Part shown: in pieces, positions 1-8,062 of the stretch
How the letters are laid out: each line of letters begins with the position of its first letter
How positions within the stretch are numbered: position 1 is the first letter of the stretch
Assembly: GCF_000373585.1 (NCBI RefSeq)
Contig: NZ_KB891853.1
Location: 98,812 to 162,811 of the forward strand
DNA from: Streptomyces sp. MspMP-M5
GTDB taxonomy: Bacteria > Actinomycetota > Actinomycetes > Streptomycetales > Streptomycetaceae
Reading direction: 5' to 3'
Length of the DNA: 64,000 nucleotides
Position numbers and translations under genes: made by a program
The notes under the pieces: model-generated
What the model was told of the DNA's origin: nothing
Database searches by the model: none
What the model saw: only the letters and a program-made list of their open reading frames with translations

Positions 1-1
1 G

Positions 2-100
2 CCACGCGGCGGAGCCGCACATCGACACAGCCTGGACGAGATAGGGGTACTGCGAGGGGTGGGGCGGCGGCTGTGGCGCAGCTCGGGGCTGCTGGCGTGA
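2..100 (+). CDS. C-terminal tail of a gene that begins left of the window (partial, uncertain)
   Basis: One forward frame is open from the window edge to a TGA at 98-100 and reads as an Arg/Leu-rich tail ending in WRSSGLLA. The last 20 codons show the third-position GC bias expected of a Streptomyces gene; the first dozen do so less clearly. It lies 94 bases ahead of the TetR gene on the same strand. Another frame also ends plausibly, at 44, so the frame choice is uncertain. No function can be assigned from 32 residues. Confidence 0.35.
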   Translation, partial: PRGGAAHRHSLDEIGVLRGVGRRLWRSSGLLA

Positions 101-194
101 ACTTCGCGCCCGGCACCCGTCGATGCGTACCCGGACCCCGTCGAGGGGCGAGCGCCTGTGCGACTGCGAAACCCCGGCGGTTACGCTGCTGTTC

Positions 195-935
195 ATGAAC
201 GGCAGCGGCACCGCCCCAGCAGTACCGAGACCCGCCTACCGCAGGCTGAGCGTGGAGCAGCGCCGCAGCCAGCTGCTGGCCGCCGCGCTGGGCCTGTTCG
301 CCCAGCGCGCGCCGGAGGACGTCTCGTTGGACGACGTGGCCACCGCGGCCGAGGTCTCGCGGCCGCTCGTCTACCGCTACTTCCCCGGCGGCAAGCAGCA
401 GTTGTACGAGGCCGCGCTGCGCAGTGCCGCCGACGAGCTGGAGCGGTGCTTCGCGGAGCCGGAGACCGGCCCGCTCACCCGGCGGCTGGGCCACGCCCTG
501 GACCGCTACCTCGCCTTCGTCGACCAGCACGACGCCGGGTTCAGCGCGCTGCTCCAGGGCGGCAGCGTGGTGGAGACGTCCCGGACGACCGCCATCGTGG
601 ACGAGGTCCGGCGCGCCGCGGCCGGGCAGATCCTGCGCCACCTCGGCGAGCCGGAACCGGGCCCGCGGCTGCGCACCACGGTCCGGATGTGGATCACCGC
701 CGTTGAGGCCGCCTCGCTGATCTGGCTCGACGAGGACAAGCGGCCGGCCCTCGACGAGCTGCGGGACTGGCTGGTGGACCACTTCGTCGCGCTGCTGACC
801 GCCACCGCGGCCCGGGACCCGCAGACCGCCCGGGTGATGCGGGCGGCGCTGAAGGGCGAGTCCGCCGACGGCCCGGCCGGCGACCTGGCGCGCCGGATCC
901 TGCCCGTGGTGAGCGAGGCCGCCCACCTGCTGTGA
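195..935 (+). CDS. TetR/AcrR family transcriptional regulator
   Basis: This is a predicted one-component repressor of 246 residues. The N-terminal third carries the TetR helix-turn-helix, with the recognition segment VSRPLVYRYF near residues 53-62, preceded by the usual helix LLAAALGLFAQ. The remaining alpha-helical part would form the ligand-binding and dimerisation domain; I cannot infer its ligand. I chose the ATG at 195 rather than the upstream ATG at 123 because the HTH then starts about 20 residues in, as is usual, and the extra 24 residues look unlike the family. The gene is followed after 10 bases by a small gene on the same strand, so the two may be co-transcribed. Confidence 0.85.
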   Translation: MNGSGTAPAVPRPAYRRLSVEQRRSQLLAAALGLFAQRAPEDVSLDDVATAAEVSRPLVYRYFPGGKQQLYEAALRSAADELERCFAEPETGPLTRRLGHALDRYLAFVDQHDAGFSALLQGGSVVETSRTTAIVDEVRRAAAGQILRHLGEPEPGPRLRTTVRMWITAVEAASLIWLDEDKRPALDELRDWLVDHFVALLTATAARDPQTARVMRAALKGESADGPAGDLARRILPVVSEAAHLL

Positions 936-945
936 CACTGGATCG

Positions 946-1212
946 GTGCGCAGCGAGAACACCCTCTTCGTCGGCGGTCCCCTGGACGGCCGGATCCTTC
1001 CCGTCCTGGTGGGACCCACCGGCCTGCCCCCGAAGACCTACGAGATCCCGGTCCCCCGCGACGACGGGCGGCCGCCGGCGGTGCACCTGTACCGCCGGGT
1101 GCCCGGTCCCCCGGGCCGGCTGGGGCTGCCGCGCGGCTGGCAGTACGCCTACGCCCCGGAGGGCCGGGCCGGTGGCGGCGGCCCCAAGTGGCCCTGGCGC
1201 AGGCGGCGTTGA
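946..1212 (+). CDS. small hypothetical protein
   Basis: This is an 88-residue protein starting at GTG 946, ten bases after the TetR stop, so it is probably in the same transcript. It opens with TLFVGGPLDGRILPV, a pattern I associate with small actinobacterial proteins of unknown function, and ends in a basic tail (KWPWRRRR). There is no signal peptide or transmembrane segment. The codon bias is consistent with a real gene. No function can be assigned. Confidence 0.6.
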   Translation: MRSENTLFVGGPLDGRILPVLVGPTGLPPKTYEIPVPRDDGRPPAVHLYRRVPGPPGRLGLPRGWQYAYAPEGRAGGGGPKWPWRRRR

Positions 1213-1273
1213 CTACGGGGGCGACGAGGGCGACAGGGGCGACGGAACGGGGGAAACGGGAGAAACGGTGAGC

Positions 1274-1304
1274 GGCCGGCGGGCCGTCGCACGGTCCGCC
1301 GGCC
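1274..1304. terminator. bidirectional hairpin terminator candidate
   Basis: A perfect 9-bp stem (GGCCGGCGG at 1274-1282 pairing with CCGCCGGCC at 1296-1304) lies between the convergent ends of the small hypothetical gene and the StyA-like gene. There is no T-run, as is common in Streptomyces. Confidence 0.45.
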
Positions 1305-1353
1305 TCTCGGCCCACCGGCCGTTCGACCCGCCGGCCTCACGGCCGTATCGGGG

Positions 1354-2607
1354 TCAGCCGGTCAGCGACGCCAGGTAGGCGGCGGTCTTCTCCGGCTCGA
1401 AGAAGAAGTTCTCGAAGTCGGACGGGTCGTCGAAGCCGTTGGCGAACCGGTCGGCGGCCGCCGGGAGCTGTCCCGCGGCGCCCAGGAGGTTCAGCACATG
1501 CTCCGGCGGCGGCGCCAGCATCGCGTTGGTCCACTTGGTGACGTGCCGGGCGGTCTGCCAGTAGCGGTCGAAGGTGGCCTGCATCCACTCCGCGTCGAAC
1601 GGCTTCTCGCCGTGCTCCACGATGGCCGCGAGATAGGCCGCGGCGCACTTGGACGCCGAGTTGGAGCCCTGGCCGGTGATCGGGTCGTTGGCGACCACCA
1701 CGTCGGCGACGCCCAGGACCAGGCCGCCGGAGGGCAGCCGGCCGATCGGGTTGCGGACGGTGGGGGCGTAGCGGCCGGCCAGTGTGCCGTTGGCGTCGGT
1801 CAGTTCGACGTCGGCGCTGCGCTCGTACTCCCACGGCAGGAACGTCTTCATCAGCTCCAGCGTGAGCGCCAGGTGCTCGCGGGGGTCCCGTACGCCCTGG
1901 AAGGCGTCCACCGGGCCACCGGGGACGCCCTCCCAGAAGAGGATGTCGGCGCGGCCGGTGACGGTCAGCGTGGGCATCACGAACAGCTCCCCGACGCCGG
2001 GGACGAGGTTGCAGCGCACCGCGTCGAACTCCGGGTGCTCCGGGCGCGGGCCCATGCCGTGGACGTAGGCGACGGCCAGCGCGCGCTGCGGGGCGTCGTA
2101 CGGCGAACGGGCGGCGTCCCGGCCGAACATCGACACCAGCTCGCCCTTGCCGGCCGAGACCAGCGTCAGGTCGTAGCGCTGCGCGAAGAAGTCCAGGTCG
2201 GAGACGGCCGCGCCGTGGATGACGACCTGGCCGCCGCGCTGCGCGAAGGTCTCCAGCCAGCCGGCCATCTTGACCCGCTGGTCGACGGACTGGGCGTAGC
2301 CGTCGAGCCGGCCGACCCAGTCGATGGCCCGCTGGGTGCCGCCGGGCGCCTCGTGGCTGCCGGGGGCGGCGACCGAGACGCCCAGGCCCTCGATGCGCGG
2401 GGCCTGGTTCTCCCAGAAGTTGAGCGCCAGGTCGCGCTCGTGCTGGAGGGCGGTGTGGAACATGCACTGCGTCGACATCACCCGGCCGGAGCGGATCTCG
2501 TCGGCGGTGCGGTTGGACATCAGGGTGACCTCGTAGCCCTGGGACTGGAGGCCGAGCGCGAGCTGGAGACCGGACTGGCCGGCTCCGACGATGAGTATCT
2601 TCCGCAT
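1354..2607 (-). CDS. StyA-like FAD-dependent styrene/indole monooxygenase family protein
   Basis: This 417-residue flavoprotein starts with a Rossmann dinucleotide-binding fingerprint (ILIVGAGQSGLQLALGL) and closely resembles the oxygenase component of two-component styrene/indole monooxygenases. Landmark segments are CMFHTALQHERDLALNFWE near residue 55, a central VSAGKGELVSMFGRD, and the FAD-binding GQGSNSASKCAAAYL near residue 325. Such enzymes receive reduced FAD from a separate reductase (StyB), and I see no reductase gene nearby. The ATG at 2607 has a purine-rich AGAAGAG upstream. The gene lies 52 bases after the conservon GTPase on the same strand and is probably the last gene of that operon. 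Its physiological substrate is unknown. Confidence 0.85.
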   Translation of the reverse strand: MRKILIVGAGQSGLQLALGLQSQGYEVTLMSNRTADEIRSGRVMSTQCMFHTALQHERDLALNFWENQAPRIEGLGVSVAAPGSHEAPGGTQRAIDWVGRLDGYAQSVDQRVKMAGWLETFAQRGGQVVIHGAAVSDLDFFAQRYDLTLVSAGKGELVSMFGRDAARSPYDAPQRALAVAYVHGMGPRPEHPEFDAVRCNLVPGVGELFVMPTLTVTGRADILFWEGVPGGPVDAFQGVRDPREHLALTLELMKTFLPWEYERSADVELTDANGTLAGRYAPTVRNPIGRLPSGGLVLGVADVVVANDPITGQGSNSASKCAAAYLAAIVEHGEKPFDAEWMQATFDRYWQTARHVTKWTNAMLAPPPEHVLNLLGAAGQLPAAADRFANGFDDPSDFENFFFEPEKTAAYLASLTG

Positions 2608-2659
2608 GGCGGGGCTCTTCTCTGTTCCTGCGGTTCGGGGAGCTGGGGGGTGGCAGGGG

Positions 2660-3331
2660 TTATTCGGGGGTGACGTCCAGCGCGTGGCCGACCAGCGCCA
2701 GCAGCGACTCGATGACGGTGGGCCGGCGCCGGGCGTCCATCACCACGACCGGCACCTCCGGCGGGACGGTCAGCGCGTCCCGGACGTCGTCCACCTCGTA
2801 GCGTTCGGTCCCCTCGAAGTGGTTGACCGCGACGATGTACGGCAGTCCGCAGCTCTCGAAGTAGTCCAGCGCCGGGAAGCAGTCCTCCAGCCGCCGAGTG
2901 TCGGCCATCACGACCGCGCCGATCGCGCCGCGCACCAGGTCGTCCCACATGAACCAGAAGCGCTGCTGGCCGGGCGTGCCGAAGAGGTACAGCACCAGTT
3001 CCTGGTCGAGGGTGATCCGGCCGAAGTCCATGGCGACCGTGGTCGTGGTCTTCTCGGGCGTCGCCGACAGGTCGTCGGTCGCCTCGCTGGCCTGGGTCAT
3101 CACCGCCTCGGTCCTGAGCGGGGTGATCTCCGAGACCGATCCGACGAACGTGGTCTTGCCGACGCCGAAGCCGCCCGCCACCACGATCTTGGTGGCGACC
3201 GGTGCCTGCGTCCGGTCCATCTGCCAGCTCTGCAGCCCCGCTTCGTCGGCGGCGGCCGGTGCGGCCGGGGCCGCGGGGCCGGCGGCCGGTGCCGTCCCGG
3301 CCGCTATCGTGTCAGAGCCTGTGAAGTCCAC
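2660..3331 (-). CDS. cvnD: conservon GTPase (CvnD family)
   Basis: This is a 223-residue small GTPase of the family that closes Streptomyces conservons. After an Ala/Pro-rich N-terminal 30 residues it has a P-loop (GGFGVGKTT), a switch/G3-like region ending LFGTPGQQRFWFMWDD, and NHFEG at the position of the NKxD motif. In known conservons CvnD works with CvnA-C as a membrane-associated, G-protein-like switch. The GTG start at 3331 overlaps the end of cvnC by 20 bases, which implies translational coupling. The weak NKxD motif is normal for the family. Confidence 0.9.
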   Translation of the reverse strand: MDFTGSDTIAAGTAPAAGPAAPAAPAAADEAGLQSWQMDRTQAPVATKIVVAGGFGVGKTTFVGSVSEITPLRTEAVMTQASEATDDLSATPEKTTTTVAMDFGRITLDQELVLYLFGTPGQQRFWFMWDDLVRGAIGAVVMADTRRLEDCFPALDYFESCGLPYIVAVNHFEGTERYEVDDVRDALTVPPEVPVVVMDARRRPTVIESLLALVGHALDVTPE

Positions 3332-3722
3332 TCAGCACCCTTTCGAGCAGCGCGCGGTCGGGCCGGCCGGTGCCGTGCCCGGTGCCGTAGACGCGAATCT
3401 TTCCCTGGTCGGCGAGATCGCTGAGCAGGACGCGGACCACGCCCAGCGGCATCTTGAGCAGTGCGGAGATCTCCGCGACCGAGCGCATCCGGCGGCACAG
3501 CTCGACGATCGCCCGCATCTCCGGCATCACGCGGTCGAGCCAGCCGGCGCCGGACGAGGCGGTCAGCTCGCGGCGTTCCTCGGGTGCCTCCAGCGCGGCC
3601 ACGAACGTCTCGACCAGCAGCACATGGCCGAACCGGGTCCGGCCGCCGGTCAGCGAGTACGGCCGGACCCGCGCGGGTTTGCGGTCCCCGCCGCGCACGG
3701 GGAGTTTCGGACGGGAACTCAT
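3312..3722 (-). CDS. cvnC: conservon DUF742 protein (CvnC family)
   Basis: This is a 136-residue DUF742 protein. It contains the family signature VRPYSLTGGRT near residue 18 and a winged-helix-like C-terminal half (VAEISALLKMPLGVVRVLLSDLADQGKIRV). I chose the ATG at 3722, preceded by GAGG, over an open extension to 3872 whose translation is low-complexity Arg/Ser. DUF742 proteins are the third member of conservons and are thought to bridge the roadblock protein and the GTPase. The gene overlaps cvnD at its end and is separated from cvnB by 91 bases of repetitive sequence. Confidence 0.9.
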   Translation of the reverse strand: MSSRPKLPVRGGDRKPARVRPYSLTGGRTRFGHVLLVETFVAALEAPEERRELTASSGAGWLDRVMPEMRAIVELCRRMRSVAEISALLKMPLGVVRVLLSDLADQGKIRVYGTGHGTGRPDRALLERVLSGLHRL

Positions 3723-3729
3723 GCCGGGA

Positions 3730-3765
3730 CCTCGCTTCGCTCGGCTCGCTCGGCTCGCTCGGCCT
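3730..3765. repeat. short tandem repeat between cvnB and cvnC
   Basis: The unit GGCTCGCTC recurs in a row with minor variants (cgcttcgctcggctcgctc and so on), filling much of the 91-base spacer between cvnB and cvnC. It may be simple slippage, or it may set the spacing or RNA structure in the conservon transcript. Confidence 0.5.
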
Positions 3766-3813
3766 CGTATGCACGCGGCACGCACCGGTCTTCGGTTCGC
3801 CGGCTTCGCTCGC

Positions 3814-4311
3814 TCACTGGGCGTTCTCCATCGACTTGCGGAGTTCGGTGCGGAGTTCGGGGGTGAGGACATGGCCGGCCCGGCCGACGAAGAGGGCCAT
3901 GTGGTAGGCGATGGTGCTCATGTCGCAGTCGGAGGTGGCGTGCACGCCGAGCAGCGAGCCGTCGCTGATCGACATCACGAACAGGCTGCCCTCGTCCATC
4001 GCGACCATCGTCTGCTTGACCGCTCCGCCGTCCATCAGCTGCGCGGCCCCGTTGGTGAGGCTGCCGAGGCCGGACACGATGGTGGCGAGGTCGGCGCTGG
4101 ACCCCTGGGGGCCGTCGTCGCCGGCGTGCGCCACGGTGCCCGCCGCCGCCCGCTCGGGGTCGGAGGAGAGCAGCAGCAGACCGTCGGAGGAGACCACCGC
4201 GACCGAGTGGATGCCGGGCACCTCGTCGACCAGATTGCTCAGCAGCCAGTGCAGGTTACGTGCCTGGGTGCTCAGTCCCTGTCCATGCGCCGTGGGCGCT
4301 TGCGCCTTCAA
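3814..4311 (-). CDS. cvnB: roadblock/LC7 domain protein of the conservon (CvnB family)
   Basis: This is a 165-residue roadblock/LC7 protein. The core LHWLLSNLVDEVPGIHSVAVVSSDGLLL (residues ~20-47) and the GSLLGVHATSDCDMSTIAYHMALFV segment are typical. In conservons it associates with the sensor-like CvnA and regulates the GTPase. The frame opens with TTG at 4311-4309, whose last two bases overlap the TGA stop of cvnA (4310-4308), so a coupled restart on TTGA is the likely start. The resulting N-terminus is slightly longer than in most homologues. Confidence 0.88.
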   Translation of the reverse strand: MKAQAPTAHGQGLSTQARNLHWLLSNLVDEVPGIHSVAVVSSDGLLLLSSDPERAAAGTVAHAGDDGPQGSSADLATIVSGLGSLTNGAAQLMDGGAVKQTMVAMDEGSLFVMSISDGSLLGVHATSDCDMSTIAYHMALFVGRAGHVLTPELRTELRKSMENAQ

Positions 4312-7300
4312 TCGCGTGCCTCCTCGCCGGTATGGCTGTCTCCCGGGGCCCCCGCTCCGTCGGTGTCCTTCAGTGGGATGGTCTGCTCCGCGGTACGGTC
4401 CGCGATCTCGGCCGCCACCTCGCGGCGGCCCTCCCGCGCGCCCTGCTGGAATCCGCCGAGCCGGCGGCGCAGGTCCTCGGCGTTGGCCGCGCCGGTCCTG
4501 CGGGGCGCCGTGGGCGCCTGCTTCTGCGCCACGTTCTTCGGGGTGCGCTTGGGCAGCCCGGTGCTGGTCCGGCGCTGGGGCCGGGGCGTGCCGGGTGCCG
4601 GCGCCCGGTGTTCCTCCCCCTGGGACGCCTGGCCCGGGAGTGTTGGTTCCGGGGCCGCGGCGGGCTCCGGGGCCGGGCGGGTGTGCTGGTCCGGCCCGAT
4701 GGCGTACGGGTCGGCGACGGCGGGCGCCGGGGCGGCGTGCCGTCCCTTCCCGGGCGCCGGGACGGCCGGGGCGCCCTCGGCCGGGGACCCGCCCCCGGCC
4801 GGCGGCGGGTTCTCCCCGGGACGGGTGTGCTCGCCGGTGGCGTACGGGCCGGCCGACTGCGGTCCGTACGGGCTCGGTTCGGGCTGCGCCGCGGACGCCG
4901 GGGCGGCGGGCGGCGTGGCCGGGGTCTGGGAGGGGGCCTGTGAGGGGGCCTGGGCCTGGGGCGGTACGACCGGGGTGGCGGGGGCGGCGGGTTCGGCAGA
5001 TGCCGCAGGTTCCGTGGCCTCCGCGGGTTCGGCGGGTTCGGCTGCGGCGGGTTCCGCGAGTTCCGCCGCCTCCACCGGGTCCGGTGCCGCCACCGGAGCC
5101 GCTTCCTCCGCCCGTTCCGCCGCTTCCGCTGCTTCAGCCCGTTCCGCCGCTCGTTCCGCCGCTGCCGCCGGTTCGGTTGCCTCCTCGGGGGCCGGGCGGC
5201 CCAGCCCCGCCGCGTCGATCGCGCGCTCGGCCGCGGCGACGAACGGGTCGGCGGCGAGCCCGCGCCGGCCGGCCGTCCGCCGCTCGGGGACGGGCTCCGG
5301 CGCGGGCTCGGCGGCCGGGGCGAGCACCGCCGCGGCGGGCTCGGCCTCGGGGGCCGCCGGCGGTTCCGCCGGGTCGAGCCGGTTCGGCCGGGTCTGGAGG
5401 GTGTTGGAGTTGGCCTCCGCGACCGAGCCCGGGAGGGCCGGCGCGGACGACGCGCCCGTAACCGCCGAGCGGGCGGGCGGCACCGGCGCCGGGCGGTTCG
5501 GCAGGATCGAGCCGGGCAGCACGACGACGGCGGCGACCCCGCCCTGCGCGCGGTCGCGCAGCTGCACCCGCACGCCGTGCCGGGCGGCCAGCCGCACCAC
5601 CACGTACAGGCCCAGGCCCAGCGCCTCGTCCACGGTCTCGGAGGTGGACGCGGCCTCGGCGTCCGCGAGCCGCTCGTTGACCTCGGCCAGCCGGTCCGCG
5701 GTCATCCCGATGCCCTCGTCCTCGACCGAGAGCATCAGCTCGCCGCTCTCCAGCAGCCAGCCGGACAGCTCCACATGGGCGTCCGGCGGGGAGAACGCGG
5801 TGGCGTTCTCCAGGAGTTCGGCGACCAGGTGGCTGAGATCGTCGGCGGCGAACCCGGCGACCTGGGCGTGCGGCGGCAGCGAGGTGATCCGCACCCGCTC
5901 GTACCGCTCGATCTCGCTGACCGCGGCGCGCAGCATGTCCAGCAGCGGCACCGGCCCGGGGTGGCTGCTGCCGTGCTGTTCGGCACCGGCCAGGACCAGC
6001 AGGTTCTCGCTGTTGCGGCGCATCCGCGCGGCGAAGTGGTCCAGCTTGAAGAGGGTGTCCAGCCGCTCCGGGTCCTGCTCGCTCTCCTCCAGGGACTCCA
6101 GGACGGCGAGCTGGCGCTCCACCAGGCCCAGGGTGCGCAGCGAGAGGTTGACGAACCGGCCGTGGACGCCGGTGCGCAGCACCGCCAGCCGCTCGCCGAG
6201 CGCGGCGACCTCCTCCTTGAGGACCTCCGCCTGCTCCTGGAGGGCCTCCCGCTCGGCGACCAGCCGCTGCCGCCCGCCGACCAGCCGCTTGCGCTCGGCC
6301 TCCCACTCGGCGGCGCGCCGGGCGGTGTCGGCGACCTGGGTGTGCAGCGCGTTGACGGACCGGACGGCGGCGGCGAACTCGTCGTTGCGGCCCTTGTAGT
6401 CGATGGGCTCCTCGTGGCCGGGGTCGGCCGCCAGCCGCTTGGCGCCGAGCCGCAGCGCGGCCAGCGGCTGGGTCATGGTGCGGGCGGCCCAGACGGCCGT
6501 GCCGACGGCCACCAGGAGGCAGAGGCCCTCCAGGCCGACGGCGATCTCCAGGGCCGTCACATCGTCGTCGCGCAGCCGGCCCAGGCGCTGGATCTCGGCG
6601 GTGGCGACGGCCGATTCGACGCCGCGCATCAGGCCGACCCGGGCGGTCAGCGCGGCCTGTACCCGGCGCCGGCTGAGGGCCATGTCCGCGGAGTCGAGGA
6701 AGGGCTGGTCGGTGAGCCGGGTGAGGTAGCGCTCGGCGGTGTCGACGTCGGTGCCGTTGACGGTGCGCTGGAAGCGGTCCCGGGCGCTCTGGCTCGCGAT
6801 CTGGTGGAAGTCGCCGAGGGCGCCCTGCTCGCGGAGGTGGGCGACCTGCGCGGCGGCGGTCAGCCGGGGCTGGGCGCCGCCCGCCTTGAGTCCGGCGAGC
6901 AGCAGCGCCCGGGTGCCGGCGGCCTGGTCGACGGCCCGGCCGAGGGCGGGCAGCGCCCGGGTGTCGGCGGCCCCGCCGTCGGCCCGCGCGGGCAGGCCGC
7001 GGGCGATGTCGTCGCCGATCGCGCCGAGCGCCGCGACGGCCTCGCTGTAGGCGTCGTAGACCTGGTCGGCGGTGGCGGGTCCGGAGAGCGCCGTCTGGCG
7101 GGTGTCGGCGAGCTGCTTGAGGAGCTTGTCGGCGGCGGCGAAGGCGCCGGTGTCGCCGGCCACGCCCTGGGCCTGGCCGCGCAGTTCGTCGATCTGCCGG
7201 TCGACCTGGGCGCGCTGGTCGTCGGTGGGGGCCTGGGTGACGTTGCGGCCGGTGCGGCCGCCGGCGACGTACGCGGTCATCGCGTCGCGCTCGTCGGCGA

Positions 7301-7610
7301 GGGTGTGGGCGAGGGTGACGGCGTGTGCGTTCAGCCCGGCGAGGTCGACCAGGTGCTGGCTGTCGTGGGCGTTGCCGGCGGCGGTCATCAGGGCGGGGGC
7401 GCCGGCTCCCAGGACGGCGACGGCGACCACGACGACGGCTCCCATGAGCCGGTTGCGGACCCGCGCGGGACGCCGTCCCGAGCCGTCCGTGCCGCCGCCC
7501 GCGCCCGGTCCCGCACCGGATCCCGTGCCCGGTACCGAGACCGGTCCGGCCGGTGACCCCGGCTTCCCTGCGCCGCCCCGAAGCCGCTTCTTCCGCACCG
7601 CTGCTCGCAT
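4308..7610 (-). CDS. cvnA: conservon sensor histidine kinase-like protein (CvnA family)
   Basis: This ~1100-residue membrane protein is the first gene of the conservon. The order is: a basic N-terminus; a transmembrane helix near residues 50-75; an extracytoplasmic nitrate/sulfite-sensing-like helical domain; a second helix near 353-380 (GLEGLCLLVAVGTAVWAA); HAMP; a coiled coil; an LDHFAARMRRNSENLLVLAG segment; and an ATPase with N-box ELLENATAFSPP, DEGIGM and LGLGLYVVVRLAARHG. From about residue 705 on, the tail is a low-complexity Ala/Pro/Glu region full of AEPAEPAEATE-type repeats. I prefer the ATG at 7610 (MRAAVRKKRLRGG) to an open extension to 7829, because the extension lacks family-like sequence. 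Its stop overlaps the cvnB start. Confidence 0.88.
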   Translation of the reverse strand: MRAAVRKKRLRGGAGKPGSPAGPVSVPGTGSGAGPGAGGGTDGSGRRPARVRNRLMGAVVVVAVAVLGAGAPALMTAAGNAHDSQHLVDLAGLNAHAVTLAHTLADERDAMTAYVAGGRTGRNVTQAPTDDQRAQVDRQIDELRGQAQGVAGDTGAFAAADKLLKQLADTRQTALSGPATADQVYDAYSEAVAALGAIGDDIARGLPARADGGAADTRALPALGRAVDQAAGTRALLLAGLKAGGAQPRLTAAAQVAHLREQGALGDFHQIASQSARDRFQRTVNGTDVDTAERYLTRLTDQPFLDSADMALSRRRVQAALTARVGLMRGVESAVATAEIQRLGRLRDDDVTALEIAVGLEGLCLLVAVGTAVWAARTMTQPLAALRLGAKRLAADPGHEEPIDYKGRNDEFAAAVRSVNALHTQVADTARRAAEWEAERKRLVGGRQRLVAEREALQEQAEVLKEEVAALGERLAVLRTGVHGRFVNLSLRTLGLVERQLAVLESLEESEQDPERLDTLFKLDHFAARMRRNSENLLVLAGAEQHGSSHPGPVPLLDMLRAAVSEIERYERVRITSLPPHAQVAGFAADDLSHLVAELLENATAFSPPDAHVELSGWLLESGELMLSVEDEGIGMTADRLAEVNERLADAEAASTSETVDEALGLGLYVVVRLAARHGVRVQLRDRAQGGVAAVVVLPGSILPNRPAPVPPARSAVTGASSAPALPGSVAEANSNTLQTRPNRLDPAEPPAAPEAEPAAAVLAPAAEPAPEPVPERRTAGRRGLAADPFVAAAERAIDAAGLGRPAPEEATEPAAAAERAAERAEAAEAAERAEEAAPVAAPDPVEAAELAEPAAAEPAEPAEATEPAASAEPAAPATPVVPPQAQAPSQAPSQTPATPPAAPASAAQPEPSPYGPQSAGPYATGEHTRPGENPPPAGGGSPAEGAPAVPAPGKGRHAAPAPAVADPYAIGPDQHTRPAPEPAAAPEPTLPGQASQGEEHRAPAPGTPRPQRRTSTGLPKRTPKNVAQKQAPTAPRRTGAANAEDLRRRLGGFQQGAREGRREVAAEIADRTAEQTIPLKDTDGAGAPGDSHTGEEARD

Positions 7611-8062
7611 TCCTGTCTCGCCTGCCCACGCCGTGCCGGCGCCGCGGACCCGGTCCGCCCACCGTTCGCGAGGCGAGTCTGCGCGACGACCGCGGCAGCG
7701 CACCGTTCCGCGAAAGGGGAACAGCCCGGCTCTGCGCGTCGCGACGAACGTCCTGACCACCCCGGTTGCTCCGGGAATCGACCATTCCATCGGCGCCGCG
7801 CAGTGGCCCGGCAACACATGTCCGGCCACCTGAACGAGTGAACAACAATCGGAGTTTGGCCATCAACTTCCGTGCGGCGGCAGTTTCGGCCGCAACCTCG
7901 CGCAACCCCCGGATGGGTTTGGAGATGCGTGGCGGTCCTGAAAGGATGCGCGCCCGCATCCGGCCCCACGCCCCCCGGGCCCCGTGAGCCCGCCGCCACT
8001 CTTCCCCCGCCGCGGCCGCCGGCCACCGCTCCTTTTCGGCCACCTCCGGCAGACTTTCCCGC
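7611..8062. promoter_or_regulatory. divergent intergenic region, conservon and phosphatase promoters
   Basis: These 452 bases separate the divergent cvnA and PP2C-like genes and must hold both promoters. A less GC-rich patch around 7830-7880 (acaacaatcggagtttggcc) is the most promoter-like part. I see no convincing gene, dyad or riboswitch here. Confidence 0.4.

Noticed and set aside
3454..6399. A 981-codon plus-strand frame across the conservon
   Set aside because: Antisense shadow of cvnA-C with Ser/Ala-rich low-complexity translation and no domain.
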